From an uncultured Alphaproteobacteria bacterium (lineage in GTDB: Bacteria > Pseudomonadota > Alphaproteobacteria > HIMB59), in assembly GCA_902527525.1 (NCBI GenBank), contig CABZOW010000009.1, positions 1-36,641 of the forward strand: a stretch of DNA of 36,641 nt. The letters are read 5' to 3'. The notes under the pieces are model-generated. The model was not told the DNA's origin, ran no database searches, and saw nothing but the letters and a program-made list of their open reading frames with translations. Positions 7,457 to 15,322 of this stretch are shown piece by piece. The translations under genes and the position numbers were made by a program. Position 1 is the first letter of the stretch. Each line of letters opens with the position of its first letter.

Positions 7457-9274
7457 TTAAGATAGTTCCATCAGTTCTAACCATCTTTGTTCTTTAGTTT
7501 CTAATTCTAATTGAAGAGATCCTAATTTTTCACTAGAGGTCATAAATAAATCATAATCTTTTTTATAAAGATCTGGTGTCTCTAAGATTTTTTCAAAATG
7601 ATCTATTTGTTCTTTTAAGAGATCTATTTGTTTGGGTAAATTTTTAAGCTCATATTGTAGTTTAAAAGTTAATTTCCTCTTAATAGCATTTGATGAATTT
7701 TTTTTATCTTTGTCAGCTTTATGATCAATCTTTAAAAAATCATCACTATCATTTATAAGAAGATTTTTGTTATTAAGAAAATCATGATAGCCTCCATTAA
7801 ATAAAACAACCTCTCCATTTCCCTTAAAAAATAATATTTTATTCACTAATTTATCTAAAAAATCTCTATTATGTGATACTATCACTAAAGTTCCATTGTA
7901 ACCTGATAACATTGACTCCACTAAATCTAAAGTATCTATATCAAGATCATTTGTTGGTTCATCTAATAAAAGACCGCTTTTAGGATTTGATAAAACCTTC
8001 GATAAAAGTAGTCGATTTTTCATTCCACCAGATAAACTACCAACAGGATCATTTGCTTTAGATGGATCGAAATGAAAATCCTTCAAGTAACTACACACAT
8101 GTCTATCCTTGCCTTGTGTTTTAAGATAATCCCCACCAGAGGGTACTAATATTTTTTTTATAGGAAGATTGTCTTTTAAATCATTTCTTAACTGGTCAAA
8201 ATATGAAAATTCCAACTCTTTTCTTAGTTTTAAAGTCCCTGATTTTAAATGGAGCTCATTAAGTAAGATTTTTAAAAATGTTGATTTACCAGAGCCATTA
8301 CTTCCTAAAAGTCCTATTCTGTCCTTTTTACTAATTTTCAAACTAAAATTTTTTAAAATTAAGTTTTTATCTTCAGTGCCAAAATAGAATTCAGCATTAT
8401 GAAATTCAGCAACATGTTTAAAATTCTTTGAATTTTCATATATTTGATTAATTTCTATTTTTCTTGTAGCTTTTTTAAATTCACTTATATCTTTATCTAA
8501 ATTGTACTTAAGCTCTTTTGCTTGCTCTAATCTTCTAGTGTTTCGTTTTACTCTTGCTTTTACTCCTTTGTTAGCCCAATTAACCTCTAGATTTACAAAT
8601 TGCTTTCTATTCTGTAATTCTCTTTTCTCTTGTGATAACAAAGTATTAGACCAATTTTCAAAATCACTGTATCCACTGTTATTTACTTTCACTCTGGATC
8701 GGTCTATCCATAATATTTTATTAGTAAAATTTTTAAGAAATTGTCGATCGTGACTTACACATAAAATAGCACTATCTAACTTTTTCAAATAATTTTCTAG
8801 CCATACAATTGTATCTAGATCTAAGTGATTGGTTGGTTCATCCAAGAGCAAAATGTCAGATGGTTTTATTAATGTTTTGATTAAGCCTACTCTTCTTTTT
8901 TGACCTCCTGATAAATTTTTAATTAAACTATTTTTATCAACGCCTAAATTATTACAGAAGATGTCTATTTCGTAAATATCATCTTGATTAGTAATCACTG
9001 ACAAAATCTCTTTTTCAACGGTATTATTTTCATTTTGTAATTTATAATTTTGGTTAAAGTAATTAATTGCAATATTGTCAATGCTCCATATTTCACCTAA
9101 ATCAATCTCATGTTTACCAGATATGACATTCATTAAAGTAGATTTCCCTGCCCCGTTTTTACCAACAAGAGCAATAAAATCTTTTCTATGAATGTTTAAA
9201 TCTAGATCCTTAAAAATTTCATTTTTATTGTAACTGATAGATCCCTCTTTGAGTGAAAATATAAGTTGATTCAT
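7457..9274 (-). CDS. uup: ABC-F family ATPase, Uup-like
   Basis: A soluble protein with two ABC cassettes and no membrane segments, so not a transporter; ABC-F proteins act on the ribosome, and Uup is linked to ribosome or DNA-repair functions. 605 residues. The first Walker A, GKNGAGKST, is at about 38-46, with signature LSGGQKRRVGL and Walker B ILLLDEPTNHLDLD. The inter-domain linker of about 80 charged residues holds RVKRNTRRLEQA. The second cassette has GSNGSGKST, LSGGMKNRLLL and GLLLDEPTNDLDID. A C-terminal coiled coil (LQYELKNLPKQIDLLKEQ and on) favours Uup over EttA. It starts 24 bases after tRNA-Gln. Confidence 0.9.
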   Translation of the reverse strand: MNQLIFSLKEGSISYNKNEIFKDLDLNIHRKDFIALVGKNGAGKSTLMNVISGKHEIDLGEIWSIDNIAINYFNQNYKLQNENNTVEKEILSVITNQDDIYEIDIFCNNLGVDKNSLIKNLSGGQKRRVGLIKTLIKPSDILLLDEPTNHLDLDTIVWLENYLKKLDSAILCVSHDRQFLKNFTNKILWIDRSRVKVNNSGYSDFENWSNTLLSQEKRELQNRKQFVNLEVNWANKGVKARVKRNTRRLEQAKELKYNLDKDISEFKKATRKIEINQIYENSKNFKHVAEFHNAEFYFGTEDKNLILKNFSLKISKKDRIGLLGSNGSGKSTFLKILLNELHLKSGTLKLRKELEFSYFDQLRNDLKDNLPIKKILVPSGGDYLKTQGKDRHVCSYLKDFHFDPSKANDPVGSLSGGMKNRLLLSKVLSNPKSGLLLDEPTNDLDIDTLDLVESMLSGYNGTLVIVSHNRDFLDKLVNKILFFKGNGEVVLFNGGYHDFLNNKNLLINDSDDFLKIDHKADKDKKNSSNAIKRKLTFKLQYELKNLPKQIDLLKEQIDHFEKILETPDLYKKDYDLFMTSSEKLGSLQLELETKEQRWLELMELS

Positions 9275-9298
9275 ATTATTAAATTTATAGCTCAGAAA

Positions 9299-9373
9299 TG
9301 GCTGGGGCGGTAGGATTCGAACCTACGCATGCCGATACCAAAAACCGGTGCCTTACCGCTTGGCTACGCCCCA
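9299..9373 (-). tRNA. trnQ-UUG: tRNA-Gln (anticodon TTG), 3' CCA encoded
   Basis: Read on the minus strand, the sequence starts TGGGGCG and ends CGCCCCA-G-CCA, giving a seven-pair acceptor stem, discriminator G and genomically encoded CCA. The D-arm is AGCCAAGCGGTAAGGC. The anticodon stem CCGGT/ATCGG (one G-T pair) encloses loop TTTTGGT with anticodon TTG. The T-arm has GGTTCGAATC between CGTAG and CTACC. The 75-nt length equals E. coli tRNA-Gln. It sits 16 bases after ispE and 24 before the ABC-F gene on the same strand, so it is probably cut out of a longer transcript. Confidence 0.97.
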
Positions 9374-9389
9374 TCAGGAATTAAAGAAC

Positions 9390-10209
9390 TTATCCGAAAT
9401 AAAGAGATTTTTCAATTCTAACTAGAGGATAAAATTTATTGATACTCCTCAAAATTTGCTTTTCTTTCGAAATTTCCTTAAAAGATAGAAAAATAGAAGG
9501 CCCACTACCACTCATGCCAAATTTTAGAAAATCTCTCCTAAAAGATGAAAGATACACAAATATCTCCTTAAATTCTTGATTTAAAATCATTGAGGACCTA
9601 GTTAAATTATTTTGAGAATTATGCTTACTATTTATTTGTGAATTATAATTTTTAAAGTGGTTATAAATGTTTTTAGTTAAATTTTTTTTTAAGGGTAAAA
9701 TTATAAAAATTTTCTTCCATGAATTCATTTTAGCTTTGGAAAAATTAAATTTATTTAATCCATCAATAATTTTAGGATATTTATCAATAAATAAAAGTAC
9801 ATCTGATCCAATTAATGGAGCATCTTTTTTAAAATTATTTAATTTAATTTGGTGATATTTATACAAAAACTTTAAAATTGTGGCAGCATTAGAAGACCCC
9901 CCCTCCTAGACCATATCCAATAGGTATATTTTTATGAACCAAAAATTTTAATTTTGTTCTAGTTTTATATCTTTGATCAAAAAATGTAATTGTTTTTTTT
10001 ATTATATCATTTTTTAAATTTATTATTTTATTATTACGATCATGATAAGTAATCTGTAATTTTGAGTGATCTGAAACAAAAATTAAATCTTTTATTTTTA
10101 ATAATACAACCTTTGAAGAAATTTTATGTTTTTCATAATTTTCATCATAATATTTTATTTTTAAATCAAAATTTATTTTGGCAGGGCTAATTAGTTTAGT
10201 TTTATTCAT
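9390..10209 (-). pseudogene. ispE: 4-diphosphocytidyl-2-C-methyl-D-erythritol kinase, frameshifted
   Basis: A GHMP kinase of the MEP isoprenoid pathway. The N-terminal part (9889-10209) begins MNKTKLISPAKINFDLK, the family's SPAKIN opening, and reaches IPIGYGLGGG before the frame runs into VF and a stop. The C-terminal part (9390 to about 9890, next frame) continues as SSNAATILKF, then IGSDVLLFI and MSGSGPSIFL (motif 3). The break is in a run of seven C on the plus strand (9897-9903). With six, the ATP loop reads GLGGGSSNAAT and a 272-residue full-length IspE results. All other key motifs are intact, so a sequencing or assembly slip, or programmed slippage, is as likely as real loss. The start overlaps the upstream TPR gene by 8 bases. 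Confidence 0.9.
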
Positions 10210-11794
10210 TTCTATTTAAAACTTCATCAAATTTAAAATAGTCTTTGTGAAATAATAAAATTTTGTTATCAAGAAATTTAGCCTCTTTATATCTGCCTTG
10301 TTGATAATAAATTTGTGACAAATGATCAATTATTTCTGGTTCTGAAGGCTCTAGCAAGTATGCATTATAAATCCATTTTTCAGCTAAATTTAGATCATTT
10401 TTCTTATAATATAGCCAGCCTAAGCTGTCGAGTATGGCACCATTATTATAGTCAGAGTCTTTGACTGCTTTTTGGAGCATATCTTCTGCGAGATCCAATT
10501 TTCTTTCATTTTCAACCCATAAATATGCAAGATAGTTTAGCACGTAGGGATATGAACTATCAGAAATATCAATACTTCTTTGGATGAAATCTTCAGCAGT
10601 TTTAATTTCATTATTTCTCTCAAGCAAAATCCCATATTTAAATAAATGGATAGGATCATCTGATTTTTTTAAAATACTCAAACAACAGTTATTGATAAAA
10701 TCTAAAGATGCCTGGTCGTCATTTGAACGGTACATTTCCATTGCTAAAATGAATGCTAATTCTAAATGAGTCCAATCACTATCATGATTTATATTATTGA
10801 AGAAGTAGACTAATTCACTCAAATTACTATCTAGTTTGATGGAAGATGAAATAAAAAGGTAGTTTCTAAAAAAATTGAAATTCGTATTACTTGAATTAAA
10901 ATTCTTTATTAAATCAAGTATGTCTTTATTAGGATTTAATTCAGCTAAGAATGAAAGTTTTTTATAATTGTAATAATCTTTATTTTTTGAGTCTATTTGA
11001 ATTAAATAAGATAATAATGCTAGGGCACTTTTATACTCACCTGCATAAAAATAATAAGTACTAGTTTGAAATAGTTGAAGATATATAACATCTTTATAAT
11101 CTTTGACTATAAAGTCCTTATCTAATTCTAATGATAAATTATTTAACATAGTCGATGATTTAATAAATTTTGTAATTGGAAAAATTAGTTCATTAAAACT
11201 AAAAATATTATTTAATAGATTTACTTCTTTTGAATTAAAGATAGAAAAGGATTCTAGGTTGTTAGTTAATTCTTGATTTATCTTTCTTAAACGGCTTATG
11301 TCTTTTCTTAAGTGGTAGTAATAAATTTTGTTTATGTATATTAAATTTATAAATCTATTATCAATAGTATTTAAATTTTGTAAATTACTCTCAATATTTT
11401 TATTATCACAAAACGACATCCAAAAATTTATACTTTTTAAGACAGACTCCTCAAAAATGTAAATCTGTTTTTTATTTGGAAGATTTGAACATTTATTTTC
11501 GCTCAAATTATTCAAAAAGTGCAGAATTTCATGAACAAAACCCTTTTTATTTTCATTCATACTATTTAATTTGTAATCGCCTATAATAATTTTACTTAGT
11601 AGATCTGAGGACTGATCACTTGATAATTCGTATTTGGGTAATTTCTCCCATGTTAAATAATCATTATTGTATTCGGCATATATAGAACTTAGAAGTTGAT
11701 TATCAAATGTATTTTTTAATTGAGACCCATATGCATGTACAATAAATCCCAAAAAACATATACTGTAATAAAATATAAATAATTTTTTAAACAT
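10202..11794 (-). CDS. Secreted/periplasmic tetratricopeptide-repeat protein
   Basis: 530 residues with an N-terminal signal sequence (MFKKLFIFYYSICFLGFIVHA, about residues 1-21) and no other membrane helix. The C-terminal third contains degenerate TPR units. The clearest are YPYVLNYLAYLW...LDLAEDMLQKAV, AILDSLGWLYYKKNDLNLAE and PEIIDHLSQIYYQQGRYKEA. The central part is helical and poorly conserved to the eye. A TPR protein directly upstream of ispE is a familiar alphaproteobacterial arrangement, but I do not know its function. Its ATG shares the tetranucleotide CATG (11792-11795) with the ATG of the divergent UDG-like gene. Confidence 0.8.
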   Translation of the reverse strand: MFKKLFIFYYSICFLGFIVHAYGSQLKNTFDNQLLSSIYAEYNNDYLTWEKLPKYELSSDQSSDLLSKIIIGDYKLNSMNENKKGFVHEILHFLNNLSENKCSNLPNKKQIYIFEESVLKSINFWMSFCDNKNIESNLQNLNTIDNRFINLIYINKIYYYHLRKDISRLRKINQELTNNLESFSIFNSKEVNLLNNIFSFNELIFPITKFIKSSTMLNNLSLELDKDFIVKDYKDVIYLQLFQTSTYYFYAGEYKSALALLSYLIQIDSKNKDYYNYKKLSFLAELNPNKDILDLIKNFNSSNTNFNFFRNYLFISSSIKLDSNLSELVYFFNNINHDSDWTHLELAFILAMEMYRSNDDQASLDFINNCCLSILKKSDDPIHLFKYGILLERNNEIKTAEDFIQRSIDISDSSYPYVLNYLAYLWVENERKLDLAEDMLQKAVKDSDYNNGAILDSLGWLYYKKNDLNLAEKWIYNAYLLEPSEPEIIDHLSQIYYQQGRYKEAKFLDNKILLFHKDYFKFDEVLNRNE

Positions 11795-12470
11795 GAAACA
11801 GCTAGACTACCAAAAAAATATTCTTTTGGAATTGATGAATCTTGAAGAATTTAAACAAAAAGATTTCGTTGAGAACAAAAATGAACAAATAACTTCAAGT
11901 AAGATAACAAGTCCAAGCAAGGCTAGTAGTATTAATCAGCTTGAGGATTTTTTAAAGGGAGAATTAATAAAATTAAATATAGATAAATCAATTAAACTAG
12001 TAGAGGGGAATAAAAATTCTAAGATTTTATTCTTTTTTGGTAAATGTGATATTTCAGATACAAAAATAATAGATAACAAAAATGGTGAGTTATTTGATAA
12101 AATGCTCTCCTCAATAAAACTAGACAGGAAACAAATAAGTTTAGCCTCTTATATACCTAGAGGCATAGGTGAATTTGAGAATGATCATAAAATGATTACA
12201 ACATTACAATTGATAAATTATCGTTTGATTGAATTGATTAATCCAAAATATTTAATAATTATGTCAAATTACTGTATTAAGATGTTATTAGCTGCAGATT
12301 TATCCTCAATGTCTCTTCGAGGTAAGTGGTTTGACTTTAACACTCCAAATGACGTTGTCCCAAAAAAATGCCGTGTGCTCTATGAGCCATCTTTGCTTAT
12401 TAACAACCCAGATCTAAAAAAAGATGCTTGGGAAGATTTAAAAGAAATAAAAAAACAACTAGGTGGTTAG
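11793..12470 (+). CDS. Uracil-DNA-glycosylase-superfamily protein, catalytic motifs degenerate
   Basis: 225 residues. The fold match comes from NGELFDKMLSSIKLDR, from ELINPKYLIIMSNYCIKMLL, from SLRGKWFDF and from the end NPDLKKDAWEDLK; these align with family 4/5 UDGs. The functional sites do not match. GEAPG-type motif 1 is GKCDISDT (83-90), the NxxPWRPP region is ASYIPRGIG, and the FHPAYLL motif is YEPSLLI (197-203), where the His is Glu. Only three cysteines remain (85, 161, 193), so the usual four-Cys iron-sulfur site cannot form. The protein may be inactive as a glycosylase or have a changed role. Starts at the shared CATG with the divergent TPR gene; an alternative start is Met15. Confidence 0.72.
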   Translation: MKQLDYQKNILLELMNLEEFKQKDFVENKNEQITSSKITSPSKASSINQLEDFLKGELIKLNIDKSIKLVEGNKNSKILFFFGKCDISDTKIIDNKNGELFDKMLSSIKLDRKQISLASYIPRGIGEFENDHKMITTLQLINYRLIELINPKYLIIMSNYCIKMLLAADLSSMSLRGKWFDFNTPNDVVPKKCRVLYEPSLLINNPDLKKDAWEDLKEIKKQLGG

Positions 12471-12472
12471 AA

Positions 12473-14152
12473 ATGAAAATTGTTCTCATATTAATATCAC
12501 TTTTTTACTCACAAACTATATTTGCCCTTAGTTCAAAAGATATAGGTCTTTACAAAAGTATTTTTAACGATTACAGAGATGGTAAATTTGCTAAAGGTGA
12601 TAAAGACATAGCAAAACTTGATGATTTAATACTCATGGGTCATGTTCAAGCTTTAAAACTCCTCCATCCAACAGCACATCGATCTAGTTTTTTAGAACTA
12701 AGAGATTGGTTAAGTGAATACAGTGATCAATATGAAGCTAGAAGGATTTATAAATTAGGTGTACGTAGAATGCCAGATGGAGCAAAAAGACCAAAAAAAA
12801 ATTCATACCCCCTCTTTAGTGAAATCTTTCAAAAAGATAAGACAGAAGCTACCAATTCTAGTAAATCAAATAAAATATTTTCAAATAAAAATTACTCAAA
12901 AAAGATCAGTATTTATAATACCGTGAGATCAAGAGTTGGCAGAGGATGGCCAACTGGAGCTTTAGAATATTTGAATCACCACATTAAATATTTTAATCAA
13001 AAAGAGAAGTCATTTTTATTATCAAAAATAGCCAATGGGTATTATCTAGCAGATTTAGATGATAAGGCTATTAAAGTACTTAACGATGAGGCATTTTTAA
13101 GTCAACCTTACTCTGAAGGCTTGTGGATTAAGGGTCTTTCGTATTATAGAAAAGGTAAATATCAAAAAGCTTCAAGGCAGTTTTTAATACTCTCAAAAAT
13201 TTCAGATAACAAATGGCTCAGCGATGCTGGAGCATACTGGTCATTTTTATCATCAACAAAAGATGCTGAAGATACTATTACTTTTAAAGCTTCATTAGAG
13301 GCTTTAAATAAATCTTGTGGGCCAAGTTTTAATATTTATTCCATTTTATCTTGTAGAATAATTGATAAGACCATTCAGGACTTTGAATTTAACAGTTATA
13401 TAATGAACTCGGATCTTGAATCATTTTTAAATACAAAATTAGGTAAGAGAATTCAGGCATTAATAGACATTGATGAACTGCCAATTGCAGAGATTGAGTT
13501 AAATAGACTTCAAAATATTTCTAATGATAGATTTAAAAGACTCATTTTAAATTTTTCTATTAAAAATGACTTGAGTTCCCTTCAAATTAAGACAGCAAAA
13601 TATTTATTTAAAGATGACGCGCCAATAGATTATCTTTACCCAACACCACAATGGATTCAAAATTATAATTTCAACGACATAGATCCAACTATTATCATAA
13701 GCATGATAAGACAGGAGTCCCAATTTAGCGCTTTTGCGAAAAGTGGGAAAAGTGCATATGGATTAATGCAAATTCTTCCCTCCACAGCTCGTATGGTAAA
13801 TAAAAAATATCAATTTAAGTCAAATCCTAGAATATTGTATAATCCTGAAATTAACGTCGAAACAGGAAGTCTTTATTTACAAAATTTATTATCCTTAAAT
13901 TATATAGAGGGTGATTTATTAAAAGCACTAATTTCTTATAATGCCGGACCCGGAAATCTTTCAAAATGGATGAAAAAAACTACTTTTAATAATGATAGCT
14001 TCCTTTTAATTGAATCTATTCCATCAAGAGAAACTCGATTATTTGTAGAGCGAGTTCTAACTAATCTTGTTATTTATGAATTAATAAATCATAATTCTTT
14101 TGATTATGCTGATGAACTGATAGCAACTAATACAATTTATATTAATGATTGA
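12473..14152 (+). CDS. slt: Soluble lytic murein transglycosylase (SLT family)
   Basis: Cleaves the glycan strands of peptidoglycan in the periplasm. I place the start at the ATG at 12473, two bases after the upstream stop. It gives a clean signal peptide (MKIVLILISLFYSQTIFA) and 559 residues, whereas an in-frame ATG at 12428 would put a charged stretch before it. The long N-terminal half is helical repeat, like the SLT70 superhelix. The catalytic SLT domain covers about residues 405-540: IRQESQF (catalytic Glu about 415), AYGLMQILPSTA, and ALISYNAGPGNLSKW. The 3' end overlaps moaB by 8 bases. Confidence 0.92.
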   Translation: MKIVLILISLFYSQTIFALSSKDIGLYKSIFNDYRDGKFAKGDKDIAKLDDLILMGHVQALKLLHPTAHRSSFLELRDWLSEYSDQYEARRIYKLGVRRMPDGAKRPKKNSYPLFSEIFQKDKTEATNSSKSNKIFSNKNYSKKISIYNTVRSRVGRGWPTGALEYLNHHIKYFNQKEKSFLLSKIANGYYLADLDDKAIKVLNDEAFLSQPYSEGLWIKGLSYYRKGKYQKASRQFLILSKISDNKWLSDAGAYWSFLSSTKDAEDTITFKASLEALNKSCGPSFNIYSILSCRIIDKTIQDFEFNSYIMNSDLESFLNTKLGKRIQALIDIDELPIAEIELNRLQNISNDRFKRLILNFSIKNDLSSLQIKTAKYLFKDDAPIDYLYPTPQWIQNYNFNDIDPTIIISMIRQESQFSAFAKSGKSAYGLMQILPSTARMVNKKYQFKSNPRILYNPEINVETGSLYLQNLLSLNYIEGDLLKALISYNAGPGNLSKWMKKTTFNNDSFLLIESIPSRETRLFVERVLTNLVIYELINHNSFDYADELIATNTIYIND

Positions 14153-14666
14153 TGAAACAATAACATTTAAAAAAATAAATATTGCCGTCATTACTTTATC
14201 GGACTCAAGAAAAGAGAGCGATGATAAATCTGGTAACACATTAAAGGATCTAATACTTCAAAAAGGACATGATGTTTCTTATTATCAAATTATCGAAGAC
14301 GAACCAGAAATCTTTATACCTATAATTCAAAGCTTAACTAACTCTGTTGAAAACGATGTAATAATTACAACGGGAGGAACAGGATTAACAGGAAGAGATA
14401 ATACTATTGATGCTTTGAAAAAAATATCTCAAATTGAAATACCAGGATTTGGTGAATTATTTAGACAGCTCAGTTATAAAAAAATTGGAACTTCGACCAT
14501 ACAATCTCGAGCGAGTGCCTTTTTATTAAATCAAACTTATATTTTTTGCTTGCCTGGATCTACTTCTGCTGTTCGAGATGCTTGGAATGATATCCTTTTT
14601 CATCAATTAGATATTAGACACAAACCATGTAATTTTATCGAATTGATACCAAGACTTGATGAGTGA
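14145..14666 (+). CDS. moaB: MoaB/MogA-family molybdopterin adenylyltransferase-like protein
   Basis: 173 residues forming one MoCF-biosynthesis domain. Near the N-terminus is ITLSDSR; the substrate-binding core has DVIITTGGTGLTGRDNTIDAL (middle) followed by IPGFGELFRQLSYKKIGTSTIQSRA. The C-terminal FCLPGSTSAVRDAW is also typical. Family members adenylate molybdopterin (MogA) or have an uncertain role (MoaB). No other molybdenum cofactor gene lies in the window. Translation is probably coupled on both sides: its start overlaps slt by 8 bases and its end overlaps rnhB by 8 bases. Confidence 0.9.
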   Translation: MIDETITFKKINIAVITLSDSRKESDDKSGNTLKDLILQKGHDVSYYQIIEDEPEIFIPIIQSLTNSVENDVIITTGGTGLTGRDNTIDALKKISQIEIPGFGELFRQLSYKKIGTSTIQSRASAFLLNQTYIFCLPGSTSAVRDAWNDILFHQLDIRHKPCNFIELIPRLDE

Positions 14667-15261
14667 ATATGTTGTTGGTGTTGATGAAGTTGGCAGAGGT
14701 TCTCTTGTTGGAAGTGCAATAGTTTGTGCATTTAGATCTCAAAATTCTTTCTTTCAAGAACTTCCTTTTGATGTTATTGACTCAAAAAAAATAAATAAGA
14801 AAAAAAGAGAGGAAATTTATAATTATTTCAAAGTAAATAAGGGATTTAATTTTAATTATCAAATTATTGTCGGTAAAAAAAAATTTATTGAAAAATTTAA
14901 TATTCACAATGTAGTTTTGCAATGTATGAAGCAATCAATTATTTTGTTATCTAAAAAAACGGATACAGTTATTATTGACGGGAAGTTTATCCCAAATGGC
15001 ATGGAGGATTATAAAATAAAAGCTCTGGTTAAAGCTGACGATAAAATAAATCAAGTCTCTGCAGCATCTATTATTGCAAAAGTATATAGGGATAAATTAA
15101 TCACTAAACTTCATTCAAAAGATAATGTTTATCAATGGAATAAAAATGCAGGTTATGGAACTAAAAATCATTTAGATGCTATTTATTCACATGGTGTCAG
15201 TAAATTTCATCGGACAACTTATCAACCAATAAGTAAACTTATCAAAAAGTTATCTACTTAG
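14659..15261 (+). CDS. rnhB: Ribonuclease HII
   Basis: Removes RNA from RNA-DNA hybrids and single ribonucleotides misincorporated in DNA. I use the ATG at 14659 rather than the TTG just before it, since MSEYVVGVDEVGRG places the catalytic Asp9-Glu10 at the normal distance; 200 residues. Other visible elements are VIDSKKINKKKRE, IIDGKFIP (third acidic residue), VKADDKI and VSAASIIAKVYRD (fourth acidic site and DNA/RNA-binding helix). The usual GRGPLAG is GRGSLVG here. Located directly before ccrM, 61 bases away. Its last ~40 bases contain TTATC-type repeats described separately. Confidence 0.95.
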   Translation: MSEYVVGVDEVGRGSLVGSAIVCAFRSQNSFFQELPFDVIDSKKINKKKREEIYNYFKVNKGFNFNYQIIVGKKKFIEKFNIHNVVLQCMKQSIILLSKKTDTVIIDGKFIPNGMEDYKIKALVKADDKINQVSAASIIAKVYRDKLITKLHSKDNVYQWNKNAGYGTKNHLDAIYSHGVSKFHRTTYQPISKLIKKLST

Positions 15262-15270
15262 TTATCAACA
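15219..15270 (+). repeat. Cluster of four TTATC(A/T)A motifs, DnaA-box-like
   Basis: Four same-strand nonamers begin at 15219 (TTATCAACC), 15239 (TTATCAAAA), 15250 (TTATCTACT) and 15262 (TTATCAACA). The last differs from the DnaA consensus TTATCCACA at one position, the others at two. Spacings are 20, 11 and 12 bases, so the last three fall close to one helical turn apart. Three of them lie inside the end of rnhB, so codon use alone could explain part of the pattern. A DnaA role is a guess. Confidence 0.3.
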
Positions 15271-15322
15271 GACAAGAATGCTTTTTTTACACATGATTCT
15301 TTAATAGTAATAAGATTCTTTA
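15262..15322 (+). promoter_or_regulatory. ccrM upstream region with two GANTC sites in a direct repeat
   Basis: The 61-base space in front of ccrM holds GATTCTTTA twice, at 15295-15303 and 15314-15322, a 19-base period. Each copy contains a GATTC, that is, a GANTC site, the sequence CcrM-family enzymes methylate. The second copy touches the GTG start codon. In Caulobacter the ccrM control region also holds GANTC sites and its expression responds to their methylation state. A similar self-regulation is inferred here. No TTAA-N7-TTAA CtrA box is visible. Confidence 0.5.

Noticed and set aside
7457..9274. ABC transporter ATPase
   Set aside because: Two cassettes in one chain, the ABC-F linker and no membrane or permease partner nearby; it is an ABC-F protein.
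12428..12472. Upstream ATG at 12428 as the lytic transglycosylase start
   Set aside because: It would add 15 charged residues before the signal peptide and lie inside the upstream gene; the ATG at 12473 gives a standard export signal.
15219..15322. Possible replication origin between rnhB and ccrM
   Set aside because: The non-coding part is only 61 bases, there is no dnaA, hemE or parAB next to it, and the TTATC motifs are imperfect and mostly inside rnhB. A regulatory reading is more economical.
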